A stretch of DNA of 10,072 bases from Candidatus Dadabacteria bacterium (GTDB lineage Bacteria; Desulfobacterota_D; UBA1144; Nemesobacterales; UBA2774). The notes below the pieces were generated by a model, which made no database searches, was not told where the DNA came from, and saw only the letters and a program-made list of their open reading frames with translations. Positions 1-6,254 of the stretch are shown piece by piece. Position 1 is the first letter of the stretch, and the number at the start of each line of letters is the position of its first letter. The stretch is taken from the NCBI GenBank assembly GCA_003229065.1, contig QIHJ01000064.1, positions 1 to 10,072 of the forward strand, read 5' to 3'. Both the position numbers and the translations under genes were made by a program.

Positions 1-104
1 TTGAAGAAAATGTAGAGGTAGAAGTAGTAGAAGAAGCTATTGAGCCGGTATTAGAAGAAGAGGGTACGGAAGATACTCAGGAAGCTGAAGAAGAAAATTC
101 TTAA
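1..104 (+). CDS. C-terminal tail of an unidentified acidic protein (5' truncated)
   Basis: The reading frame enters from the left edge with codons starting at position 3 and stops at TAA 102-104. The 33 visible residues are dominated by Glu and Val, contain one Pro, and end in E-E-E-N-S. Such low-complexity acidic tails occur on several unrelated proteins, including some ribosomal proteins and chaperones, so the family cannot be named from this fragment. Frame and stop are clear, and no other frame on this strand stays open as plausibly. The next gene is convergent and begins its stop codon 53 bases downstream. The 52-base gap shows an 8-base direct repeat ACCACTTA (136-143 and 152-159) but no convincing terminator hairpin. 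Confidence 0.6.
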   Translation, partial: EENVEVEVVEEAIEPVLEEEGTEDTQEAEEENS

Positions 105-156
105 TCAACTTGTGATTCTAAAATATCTTCCAGACACCACTTATTTATAGAACCAC

Positions 157-939
157 TTACTGTCCCTGCTGATTTAAAATATCCTGATAGGTAATCTTTT
201 TGTAACCTGCCGGAGGCTGGAACTCGCTTGCCGGCAGTTGTTTACTTTGAATGCTCAGAATTTCTTCTATGACGACAGGACTGTCGTCTGCAGGGTGATA
301 TATGGTTTTAAGCGGGTAGCCGTTCTGATAGATTTCCCTGAATATCTGATACTCTTTGTTTGAAATAGAAGCCGAGCCTCCCACAGTCTGGCTTATATTT
401 TTTACATCGTTCATCAACTTCGCCATCTTCTCAAAATTGATCTCATTATTAAACCCGGGCTCACTGCTAACCCAATATTCCGTGGCTAATTTGCCGTTTT
501 CAAGTATCGTGTATTTTGTAGTGTTGTATCCTGCAATTTTCATCGATTCATCGGACTTTTCGAGAGTAAGATTTTTGGACGCCCGCTCTCCTTCTTTCGT
601 TTGCTGCATCATAGCTTTAAACGATTTTAAATGCTCATCGATCGTAAGGTGTATATAAACTTTATTTTCGTTGTTCACAAGAGTTATATTGCTCGCTCCT
701 AAATCAAATATAACCGTGGGCTGGTTTCTATCACCTTTATCTACCTGCTTGAGCTTATTGTCCTGAACGTAAAGAGTAGATCGCTGCTTGTTCGAAGAGC
801 CTTCTTCATAAACTACCTGCTCCATTATCAGACCCGCATACGCTTCATTGGACAGGGCCAAGGATGTAATAAAAACTAGAAATATAACAAAAACAATGGA
901 TGATATTATAAAAAATGCTGTTTTATTGATGTTACTCAT
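157..939 (-). CDS. Secreted DUF4412-like protein
   Basis: This 260-residue protein has an N-terminal Sec signal peptide: a Lys at position 6, a long hydrophobic core at about 8-30, then A-Y-A before Gly36 as the likely signal peptidase I site. The mature part reads as a beta-rich domain: an opening strand (GLIMEQVVY), a segment giving the appearance of a bound or reported state (YVQDNKLKQVD, VIFDLG, ITLVNNENKVYIHL), then IAGYNTTKYTI and EYWVSSEPGF, and a later YPLKTIYH strand. This order is typical of DUF4412 secreted proteins, whose function is unknown, so the protein is probably periplasmic or outer-membrane associated. Start choice is firm: GGAGGG (955-950) lies 10 bases before the ATG. 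It is divergent from thi4 across about 200 bases and shares no obvious function with it. The family call is from memory of the pattern. Confidence 0.72.
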   Translation of the reverse strand: MSNINKTAFFIISSIVFVIFLVFITSLALSNEAYAGLIMEQVVYEEGSSNKQRSTLYVQDNKLKQVDKGDRNQPTVIFDLGASNITLVNNENKVYIHLTIDEHLKSFKAMMQQTKEGERASKNLTLEKSDESMKIAGYNTTKYTILENGKLATEYWVSSEPGFNNEINFEKMAKLMNDVKNISQTVGGSASISNKEYQIFREIYQNGYPLKTIYHPADDSPVVIEEILSIQSKQLPASEFQPPAGYKKITYQDILNQQGQ

Positions 940-993
940 AATGTAGTATCCCTCCGGAAATTAGGCGGTAATGACCGTTATTAAGGTATCAAT

Positions 994-1023
994 AAGATAA
1001 CCTAAAACTATGGCATTAGCCAA
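994..1023 (-). promoter_or_regulatory. Candidate promoter of the DUF4412-like gene
   Basis: On the minus strand, TTGGCT (1023-1018) and TATCTT (999-994) are separated by 18 bases. Each matches four of six consensus sigma-70 positions. The predicted transcript would start about 50 bases before the ATG at 939 and would include the GGAGGG ribosome site. The match is only moderate. Confidence 0.33.
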
Positions 1024-1070
1024 CGATTTATAAATAAAAACATTAAAAAGAGGTGGTTAAAATGCCTCTA

Positions 1071-1098
1071 TTGACCCTATCTCTATCTATGATAGAGT
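1071..1098 (+). promoter_or_regulatory. Candidate thi4 promoter
   Basis: TTGACC (1071-1076, five of six consensus) is followed after 16 bases by TAGAGT (1093-1098, four of six). The expected start near 1105 gives a leader of about 35 bases carrying the GGAGG ribosome site at 1125-1129. A perfect palindrome lies inside and overlaps the -10. I looked for a TPP riboswitch and found no CUGAGA-type conserved core, so thiamine control by that RNA is not supported here. Confidence 0.42.
1081..1097. repeat. Perfect inverted repeat in the thi4 promoter (possible operator)
   Basis: CTCTATC, then TAT, then GATAGAG form seven perfectly matched pairs around a three-base centre. The repeat sits between the candidate -35 and -10 of thi4 and overlaps the -10, a placement typical of a repressor operator. 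In RNA it would be a short tight hairpin, but no U-tract follows, so a terminator is unlikely. Confidence 0.45.
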
Positions 1099-1139
1099 AA
1101 AGCGAGTTAAACGAATTTTTCTACGGAGGTAAGTGCTTC

Positions 1140-1955
1140 ATGGCAGAGATAAAAAGTAATTTTGCTCCGATCGGAGAGAAAGAGGTAACCAAGGCCATAG
1201 TAGAGGGCTTTGCAAAGGAATTCATAGAGTATATTTCAAGTGATGTGATCGTTGTCGGGGCCGGACCGAGTGGTCTTGTAGCGGCAAAGGATATTGCAAA
1301 AAAGAAATATAAAGTGCTGCTAGTTGAGAGAATGAACTATCTTGGAGGCGGGTTTTGGATAGGCGGATATCTAATGAATAAGATCACGGTACGTGATCCC
1401 GGGCACGAAGTCCTGGATGAGATCGAAGTGCCGTATGAGGAAGTAGAAAAAGGCTTATATGTAGCTGACGGCCCTTATGCATGCTCAAAGCTTATAGCGA
1501 TGACTTGTGAAGCAGGGGCAAAGATAAGAAATATGACTATGTTTGACGACCTCGTTTACCGTGAGAACGGACGTGTAGCGGGAATAGTTATTAACTGGAC
1601 GCCTATCGCTAATATGCCTAAGGAGATCACGTGTCTTGACCCGATAGCGATAGAGTCAAAGCTTGTAATCGACGCCACAGGACACGACGCATACTGTGTT
1701 TCAAGACTATCTCAGCAGGGTCTTTATAAAAAACTGCCGGGTCACGGCTCCATGTGGGTCGAGAAATCGGAACAGGCGCTTGTAGAGTATACGGGGCTTG
1801 TACACCCGGGGCTGATCGCTTGCGGTATGTCTGTTAATACAACGTACGGACTCCCGAGAATGGGGCCTACGTTTGGCGGGATGCTGCTTTCAGGAAAGAA
1901 AGCCGCGCAGGTAGCGATCGATATACTCGAAGGAAAGGAACAGGCCAGAGCCTAA
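1140..1955 (+). CDS. thi4: Thiamine thiazole synthase, Thi4 type with active-site Cys
   Basis: Cytosolic enzyme making adenosine diphosphate thiazole, the precursor of the thiazole half of thiamine, from NAD and glycine with iron and a sulfur source. The 271 residues are the usual prokaryotic length. Visible are the Rossmann loop VVGAGPSGL (38-46), the E63 at the end of the second strand (LLVER), the Thi4 signature GGGFWIGG (69-76), the GHD at 181-183, and the C-terminal RMGPTFGGMLLSG (240-252). The decisive site is CLDP at 165-168: yeast Thi4 has its sulfur-donating cysteine just before the MDP, whereas Methanocaldococcus has histidine there. Cys165 therefore predicts a self-sacrificing, single-turnover enzyme. 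The start is fixed by GGAGG at 1125-1129. The gene is a single transcription unit, divergent from the DUF4412-like gene and convergent with the DUF6775-like gene; no other thiamine gene lies in the window. Confidence 0.94.
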   Translation: MAEIKSNFAPIGEKEVTKAIVEGFAKEFIEYISSDVIVVGAGPSGLVAAKDIAKKKYKVLLVERMNYLGGGFWIGGYLMNKITVRDPGHEVLDEIEVPYEEVEKGLYVADGPYACSKLIAMTCEAGAKIRNMTMFDDLVYRENGRVAGIVINWTPIANMPKEITCLDPIAIESKLVIDATGHDAYCVSRLSQQGLYKKLPGHGSMWVEKSEQALVEYTGLVHPGLIACGMSVNTTYGLPRMGPTFGGMLLSGKKAAQVAIDILEGKEQARA

Positions 1956-1972
1956 AGACTTCATTACAATTG

Positions 1973-2001
1973 GGGGAAACTCAAAGAACCCGGGTTTCCC
2001 C
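1973..2001. terminator. Hairpin between convergent genes, likely bidirectional terminator
   Basis: GGGGAAAC (1973-1980) pairs with GTTTCCCC (1994-2001) around a 13-base loop. It begins 18 bases after the thi4 stop and its last base is the first base of the opposing gene's stop codon. Neither side has a strong T-run, so termination may be partial, but position between two converging genes supports the call. Confidence 0.6.
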
Positions 2002-2789
2002 TATTCCAACACGTTAATCAACTCCAAACATCGTTCACACAGCTCCCCGTCGTGCTGTACCCTGAGCACATCCTCCTGCCAGTGAGAATTGTATAGGCAG
2101 CACTCCTTGTTATCACAAAAAGCTTGTCCGGTCATATGGTAGAAAACAACTTGTAGCGCGTATGAGCACAGTATGGAGGAGATTTTAGGATCGTCATATT
2201 CTACATATCTTCCTCTGTACATTTCATCGAGCACGCTCAAGTCCTTACCGCTTTGAATTAACCCCCCCCTTATGTAGTAATATTCCTTGGGCTTAGCCGG
2301 AGCCTCGACCAACCCTGAGGTGGATATTAAAGAGGGAACCCCCGTCAGCACCACACGGGCGTGATACCTTCTGTCCTCAAAAGTCCCGAAGAGCCTGCCT
2401 GTAAAAACTATGTGGAGGAAATCCTCTCCAAGCTCCTCCGGGATTCTCTCAGACAACCCTCCGTAAAAGATTCTCTGAAACCAATATCCGTCATAAAGGA
2501 CCCCTCGCATATCCTCTCTGCTTCGGAGTCTGTTCACTTTGGAATTGAACCGGGCCCTGTCCGGGGTGGCCAGCTTTACGAGATCGGATGATATATCGTC
2601 TACCACTGCGCCCGATAGTCTTTCAGCAATCTCGGACAATCGAGCATCTGAAAACTTGAGATAATCGATAGAATTACCGCGGTCTTCCGCTTGGAATCCG
2701 AATCTTGCAAGATATTCGCGTACTTCAGAGATATTAAGTGAATTTGAGGGGAAATCGGTATAAATAAAGATTTTGAGAGACCGTTTCAT
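2001..2789 (-). CDS. DUF6775-like putative metallopeptidase-related protein
   Basis: A 262-residue soluble protein without signal peptide. It resembles, from memory, the mostly archaeal DUF6775 family (named putative metallopeptidase): a short opening strand KIFIYTDFPS (6-15), a central block LHIVFTGRLFG (125-135) then RRYHARV (140-146) and GVPSLISTSGLVEAPAKP (150-167), EYDDPK (197-202), and a C-terminal cysteine/histidine cluster with C225, C230, C231, H236, C251 and C254. The arrangement H218-x-x-G221-x-x-x-C225 and the final CxxC recall the end of the archaemetzincin motif, but the HE expected four and three residues before H218 is Val-Val, so peptidase activity is doubtful. Metal binding is likely. 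It follows ridA by 35 bases and is probably the last gene of the degP-ridA transcript. No clear ribosome site precedes the ATG, so the start is somewhat uncertain. Confidence 0.62.
   Translation of the reverse strand: MKRSLKIFIYTDFPSNSLNISEVREYLARFGFQAEDRGNSIDYLKFSDARLSEIAERLSGAVVDDISSDLVKLATPDRARFNSKVNRLRSREDMRGVLYDGYWFQRIFYGGLSERIPEELGEDFLHIVFTGRLFGTFEDRRYHARVVLTGVPSLISTSGLVEAPAKPKEYYYIRGGLIQSGKDLSVLDEMYRGRYVEYDDPKISSILCSYALQVVFYHMTGQAFCDNKECCLYNSHWQEDVLRVQHDGELCERCLELINVLE
2262..2269. repeat. Eight-base G homopolymer inside the DUF6775-like gene
   Basis: The + strand has C8, which is G8 in the coding sense. It encodes the Gly-Gly after Arg174, in the sequence IRGGLIQSG, and keeps the frame open here. 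A change of one base would truncate the protein before its cysteine cluster. Confidence 0.85.
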
Positions 2790-2824
2790 TTAAGATGAAG
2801 AGACGATGCTGATATTGTATCGCT

Positions 2825-3298
2825 TTAACCCGATATCTGAGCTATAACTTCTATTTCTACAGGTGAGTCAAGGGGAAGCTCAAAAACCCCTACTGCAACT
2901 CGACTGTGGCGGCCCGGCTCTCCGAATACCTGAAAAAAGAGCTCAGACGCCCCGTTTAGCACATTAGCCTGTTGATTAAACCCGGGCGCGCTTGCTATAT
3001 AGCCCGTGATTTTCACTATCCTCTCCACCCGTCGTAATTGACCAAGCTCGTTTTTGAGTACAGAAATGGCGTTTATCGATGCCCTCCGGGCGGCTTCCAT
3101 ACCCTGCTCTAACGATACCTCCGAGCCTACTTTTCCTTTTATAGTAAGCTCCCCTTTAACCAAGGGGAGCTGGCCCGATACATATATCAAGTGTCCTGAA
3201 ATTACTGCAGGCACATACGCACCCAAAGGTGCCTGGAGCGGAGGGACCTCGATTCCCAACTCCTCTAAACGCTCTTCAGCTTTTTTAGTCTTCGGCAT
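2825..3298 (-). CDS. RidA family protein (YjgF/YER057c/UK114), long subgroup
   Basis: RidA proteins are small cytosolic trimers that hydrolyse reactive 2-aminoacrylate-type enamine/imine intermediates released by PLP enzymes; members of other subgroups can have different substrates. The 157-residue length, with a roughly 25-residue extension before the core, fits the longer YjgF-like subgroup rather than the 128-residue canonical RidA. Visible elements are YVSGQLP (39-45), a helix with INAISVLKNELG (75-86), and the C-terminal RHSRVAVGVFELP (130-142) followed by VEIEVIAQ (147-154). Arg133 aligns with the catalytic Arg105 of E. coli RidA, so the enzyme is probably active. Its start codon lies inside the 3' end of the protease gene, 14 bases of overlap in another frame, with only a weak ribosome site; translation is therefore likely coupled. 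Substrate is unknown. Confidence 0.88.
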   Translation of the reverse strand: MPKTKKAEERLEELGIEVPPLQAPLGAYVPAVISGHLIYVSGQLPLVKGELTIKGKVGSEVSLEQGMEAARRASINAISVLKNELGQLRRVERIVKITGYIASAPGFNQQANVLNGASELFFQVFGEPGRHSRVAVGVFELPLDSPVEIEVIAQISG

Positions 3299-4709
3299 CT
3301 GTCTTGATTGCTACGTAGATGGTGTTGGATCCGCGCTGGACTAAAAAGAGCACGTTTTGTCCCGGTTCTGTGGCGTCCATTGTATTTCTGTAATTATCAA
3401 GATTCGCGATCCGGTCCTTGTTTATCTCAAGTATTACGTCGCCCGGCCTGAGCCCTGCTACAGCCGCTGCGCTCCCGCTCTGCACATCGGTAATTACGAC
3501 TCCCATGGAATGCTCTATTCCGAAGCGTTTCTTAACCAGAGGGGTAATCTCCTGAACGACGAGACCAAGAGTCTGCTCGACCGCCTTACCCGGGATTCGT
3601 CTTGAGCTCTGAGCGACTTCGTCCGGAAGCTCACCAAGCTGTATCTTCAGAGTCTTCTCTTTTCCGCCTCTTATAATCTTTACTTTGGTTTTGGTGCCGG
3701 GTGCGTAAGAAGCCACCGTTTTAGGCAGATCGGGCATTTCTTCTATCGTGGTCCCGTTGAACTCGACTATTACGTCCCCTCGCTTGAGACCTGCTTTCTC
3801 GGCAGGCCCTCCTTGGCTAACGTCAGCTACCAGAGCCCCCTTTTCACCGTTTAAATTGAGCCCTTCAGAAATCTCAGGTGTAACTTCCTGGACGTAAACG
3901 CCGATCCACCCCCGGACTACTTTGCCAGAGTTACGGAGCTGCGCAACTACATCCTTTGCCATATTGATAGGTATGGCAAACCCGATCCCCTGGCCGCCTG
4001 CTATGATAGCTGTATTTACACCTATTACTTCACCATCGAAATTAAAAAGAGGCCCGCCGCTGTTGCCGGGGTTAATTGCGGCGTCCGTCTGTAAGAAATC
4101 GTCATATGAGCCAAGCCCGAGTGATCTTCCCTTGGCGCTTATTATTCCAGCCGTAACCGTGTGTCCGAGACCAAAGGGGTTCCCGATAGCTAAAACCCAG
4201 TCACCTATCTCAAGCCCTTGAGAGTTCCCGAATTTCACTGCAGGCAGTTTCGTCTTGGACTCTATTTTAAGAAGCGCCAAATCCGTTTTGGGGTCAGTTC
4301 CTATAGTCTCTGCCTGATAGCTGTCCCCGTTTTGCATTATCACTTTTATGTCGGTTGCTCTTTCCACTACATGGTTATTCGTGATGATGTAGCCGTCTTC
4401 ACTGAAAATGAAACCCGAACCGAGCCCCTTTCTCCTGAATTCCTGCTCGGGAGAATCACCGAAGTAACGCTTAAAAAAGTCTTGAAACGGGTCTCCCTGT
4501 CCCTCTCCGCCGTAGGGGGATTGAAATGAGAAGCTTCTTCCTTTGCTTACGCTCGTCGTACTGATGTTTACAACCGAAGGACTCAGTTGTTTAACAAGAG
4601 GCGAAAGGGATTGAAACTCGCTGCCCTGGGCTAAAGCCTCTACGCGAGCCCCTGATAATCCAACAAATAACACCATAGTTAATATAAATATTCTTGCCAA
4701 TTTCGGCAT
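3285..4709 (-). CDS. degP: Do-type periplasmic serine protease (DegP/HtrA/MucD family)
   Basis: Periplasmic protease-chaperone that degrades or refolds misfolded envelope proteins. With the ATG at 4709 it has 474 residues, the usual length. Order: signal peptide at 1-28 (LARIFILTMVLFVGLSGA core, with A-L-A before Gln28), a trypsin-like domain at about 40-250 with all three catalytic residues (His113 in TNNHVV, Asp143 in TDLALL, Ser217 in NPGNSGGP), then two PDZ domains at about 255-350 and 375-465, both showing the GDVI turn (GLKRGDVI, GLRPGDVI). The acidic Gly/Pro/Phe-rich stretch at 60-92 is the flexible LA-loop region. TTG at 4733 is open in frame but lacks a ribosome site; the ATG at 4709 has GGAGGT nine bases upstream. 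It heads the degP-ridA-DUF6775 set. The symbol indicates the family; mucD or htrA would fit equally. Confidence 0.95.
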   Translation of the reverse strand: MPKLARIFILTMVLFVGLSGARVEALAQGSEFQSLSPLVKQLSPSVVNISTTSVSKGRSFSFQSPYGGEGQGDPFQDFFKRYFGDSPEQEFRRKGLGSGFIFSEDGYIITNNHVVERATDIKVIMQNGDSYQAETIGTDPKTDLALLKIESKTKLPAVKFGNSQGLEIGDWVLAIGNPFGLGHTVTAGIISAKGRSLGLGSYDDFLQTDAAINPGNSGGPLFNFDGEVIGVNTAIIAGGQGIGFAIPINMAKDVVAQLRNSGKVVRGWIGVYVQEVTPEISEGLNLNGEKGALVADVSQGGPAEKAGLKRGDVIVEFNGTTIEEMPDLPKTVASYAPGTKTKVKIIRGGKEKTLKIQLGELPDEVAQSSRRIPGKAVEQTLGLVVQEITPLVKKRFGIEHSMGVVITDVQSGSAAAVAGLRPGDVILEINKDRIANLDNYRNTMDATEPGQNVLFLVQRGSNTIYVAIKTDAED

Positions 4710-4718
4710 GGCTTTAAT

Positions 4719-4724
4719 ACCTCC
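4719..4724 (-). promoter_or_regulatory. Ribosome-binding site fixing the degP start
   Basis: GGAGGT on the minus strand lies nine bases before the ATG at 4709. It sits within the in-frame extension from the TTG at 4733, which therefore is not the true start. Confidence 0.8.
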
Positions 4725-4795
4725 GGCTAACAATATTATCAGTTAATTTACAGTGGATAAATTTAAGACTGCTCCCATCGTTTATTGATAAAAAT

Positions 4796-4812
4796 TACAT
4801 GTACGCCATGTA
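4796..4812. repeat. Inverted repeat upstream of degP (possible operator)
   Basis: TACATG and CATGTA are separated by five bases (tacgc). The six-base arms are perfect. The site lies 87 bases before the degP ATG and just downstream of the candidate -10, where a repressor or a stress-response regulator could bind. Function is inferred only from position. Confidence 0.35.
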
Positions 4813-4835
4813 TCTATAAAGAAAGTACGAATTAA

Positions 4836-4863
4836 ATTATAACTGATGATTCCCTATCATGAA
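4836..4863 (-). promoter_or_regulatory. Candidate promoter for degP-ridA-DUF6775
   Basis: A perfect TATAAT is read on the minus strand at 4841-4836, with a weak -35 TTCATG (4863-4858) 16 bases upstream. It would give a leader of about 120 bases before degP. The gap from 4710 to 4924 (215 bases) holds this site, the palindrome at 4796-4812 and the hairpin at 4849-4884, and I see no gene in it. Confidence 0.35.
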
Positions 4864-4884
4864 GAAAAATTTCACGCCGGGAAT
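4849..4884. repeat. Nested inverted repeat after the monooxygenase gene
   Basis: ATTCCC (4849-4854) pairs with GGGAAT (4879-4884), and an inner TGAA/TTCA pair (4860-4863 and 4871-4874) can stack within. It begins 40 bases past the monooxygenase stop and could act as a weak terminator or mRNA 3' end, but no U-run follows on the minus strand and it overlaps the candidate degP -35. Confidence 0.28.
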
Positions 4885-4924
4885 GAAGCTCAACGGTGAT
4901 GGCAATATGTGGGTTTTAGAGGAG

Positions 4925-6109
4925 TTAGATGGGTTCTTTGAGCATACTGTCCCAATAGTTGAAATGAAGTTTTTTGGAATACAACCTGAGCGCGAGATTC
5001 CGGAGAGCAGAAGCAATCCTGTTGTTAGCATACGCCACCCTGCCCATCATGCGGGATTGGTCTTGTATCTTTTCTACACGGGTACGTCTCCTGGACATGT
5101 ACGCCTCAAATGCATGGCTGATATACTTTGTATCGGCTCTGCAGAGCTCGTCGGCCATAACTGCCGCGTCCTCCATAGCCATTGACACCCCCCCGCCCGC
5201 GGTGGGAAGAATAGCATGGGCGGAATCGCCTATTAGTACGACCCTTCCCTTATGCCAATTGTCCATTTTGAGATCATAGTAATCGTTGTGGTATATCAGA
5301 CTGGGATCGCCCAGATTGGACAAAATATCGGGTACAACTCCGTTAAACCCTTTGAAGTGCTCACGTATAGATTCTATCCTACTCTCAAGAGGGTCGGGTA
5401 TTCCTTCCTGACTCCTGACACTAGTGAATACCGAAAGACGCCCTTTAGTGGGCCATATGCCTAGGAATTTGCCTGTTCCCCAGTACTCCGCAATTTGATT
5501 GGACTCTGAAAGACCAGAGTCAACCCAAAAGCTCCAACCCCTCATACCGCTGAAAGTCAGTGGAACTTCACCGAATACCTGGCGCCGTGTTTGTGAATTA
5601 ACACCATCTGATCCTATCACAAGATCATAGGTCCCCTCTGTACCGTCACTGAAGGTAACGTAAACCTCATCGTTCGTCTGCTCTATTTCTTCAACATGCG
5701 TATTCATACGGACGTAGTCGGGATTAACCGCTTTTTTAAGAACGTTTATTAACTCAGGTCTGTAAATGCTAATCATGGGGCCGTACTTCTCTGTAACAGG
5801 GAGCACTGAATAGGAACGGAGCATTTCCCCACCCTCATTCCATACGTTATATTGTGAAAATGGAAGACCCGCTTCAAGTAAATCTTCATATACCCCTAAG
5901 CCCTTTAAAATGCGGCTTCCGGAGGGCCAGAGGACTATTACGTACCCCACTTCGCCGTACTCCGGTATACGCTCTACCAGCGTAGGTCTGAATCCTCTCT
6001 GCTGCAACAACCCCGCAAGCGTTAGTCCGGATATACCGCCGCCTACGATCAGGATGCGCATATCCGTACCGTATCTGACTGGAATGCTGTATTTGTCTGT
6101 ATCTATCAT
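4925..6109 (-). CDS. FAD-dependent monooxygenase (group A aromatic hydroxylase type)
   Basis: Single-component flavoprotein of the PHBH-like class, which uses NAD(P)H and oxygen to hydroxylate small aromatic or related substrates in the cytosol. From ATG 6109 it has 394 residues, typical for the class. Motifs are the dinucleotide loop GGGISGLTLAG (23-33) with a Glu at the end of the second strand (LVER, 45-48), the DG motif IGSDGVNSQTRR (165-176), and the GD motif GDSAHAILPTAGGG (294-307). The C-terminus is a helical segment without a thioredoxin-like extension. ATG at 6115 is too close to the AGGA at 6121-6118; ATG 6109 is eight bases from it, while ATG 6061 just before the first strand (MRILIVGGG) is another possibility. 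A strong promoter match lies just upstream, so it is probably transcribed separately from the VOC gene. Substrate cannot be read from the sequence. Confidence 0.88.
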   Translation of the reverse strand: MIDTDKYSIPVRYGTDMRILIVGGGISGLTLAGLLQQRGFRPTLVERIPEYGEVGYVIVLWPSGSRILKGLGVYEDLLEAGLPFSQYNVWNEGGEMLRSYSVLPVTEKYGPMISIYRPELINVLKKAVNPDYVRMNTHVEEIEQTNDEVYVTFSDGTEGTYDLVIGSDGVNSQTRRQVFGEVPLTFSGMRGWSFWVDSGLSESNQIAEYWGTGKFLGIWPTKGRLSVFTSVRSQEGIPDPLESRIESIREHFKGFNGVVPDILSNLGDPSLIYHNDYYDLKMDNWHKGRVVLIGDSAHAILPTAGGGVSMAMEDAAVMADELCRADTKYISHAFEAYMSRRRTRVEKIQDQSRMMGRVAYANNRIASALRNLALRLYSKKLHFNYWDSMLKEPI

Positions 6110-6129
6110 GCTCATTATCCTATCCGCAT

Positions 6130-6158
6130 ATTATTAAAATCTTATGAATAAATCTCAA
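6130..6158 (-). promoter_or_regulatory. Candidate sigma-70 promoter of the monooxygenase gene
   Basis: TTGAGA (6158-6153) and AATAAT (6135-6130) on the minus strand each match five of six consensus positions with an ideal 17-base spacer. This is the best promoter match I found in the window. The start would fall near 6123, giving a very short leader that still contains AGGA at 6121-6118. Confidence 0.52.
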
Positions 6159-6223
6159 TTATTACTACACCTAGAATATATACATAAATCAGGATTTTTA
6201 AAGTCTTTCATTTTAACCACATA

Positions 6224-6254
6224 AGAGCTATCTATGATTATACCTGTAAGCTCT
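6224..6254. repeat. Inverted repeat at the VOC gene stop
   Basis: AGAGCT (6224-6229) pairs with AGCTCT (6249-6254) around a 19-base spacer containing TATAAT on the minus strand (6242-6237). The second arm overlaps the VOC stop codon. It may be a weak terminator or a regulatory site for the monooxygenase gene; the long loop makes either uncertain. The rest of the 137-base gap is AT-rich and apart from the promoter holds no gene I can support. Confidence 0.22.

Larger units (their letters stand above)
1062..1100 (+). other. Possible 12-codon leader ORF upstream of thi4
   Basis: ATG at 1062 preceded by AGGTGG (1051-1056, five-base gap) opens a frame of 12 codons ending at TAA 1098, reading MPLLTLSLSMIE, with four Leu codons. 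The ribosome site is good, and AGAGG (1049-1053) could pair with CCTCT (1065-1069). It competes with the reading of the same bases as the thi4 promoter: if transcription starts near 1105, this ORF is not in the message. Speculative. Confidence 0.2.

Noticed and set aside
136..159. Direct repeat ACCACTTA as an attachment site
   Set aside because: Eight bases repeated once, with no integrase or tRNA nearby, is expected by chance often enough.
940..1139. TPP riboswitch before thi4
   Set aside because: I could not find the conserved CUGAGA and downstream pairing segments in this gap.
4709..4733. Longer Do-protease start at TTG 4733
   Set aside because: No ribosome site precedes it, and GGAGGT within the extension points to ATG 4709, which also gives a normal signal peptide.
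4859..5185. 108-codon + strand frame starting MKKNFTPGMKL
   Set aside because: It has no ribosome site, runs antisense to the well-supported monooxygenase gene, and loses any protein-like character after the first 25 residues.
5188..5194. C7 run in the monooxygenase gene as a phase-variable tract
   Set aside because: It encodes conserved glycines of the GD motif region (AGGGV), which explains the run by codon use.
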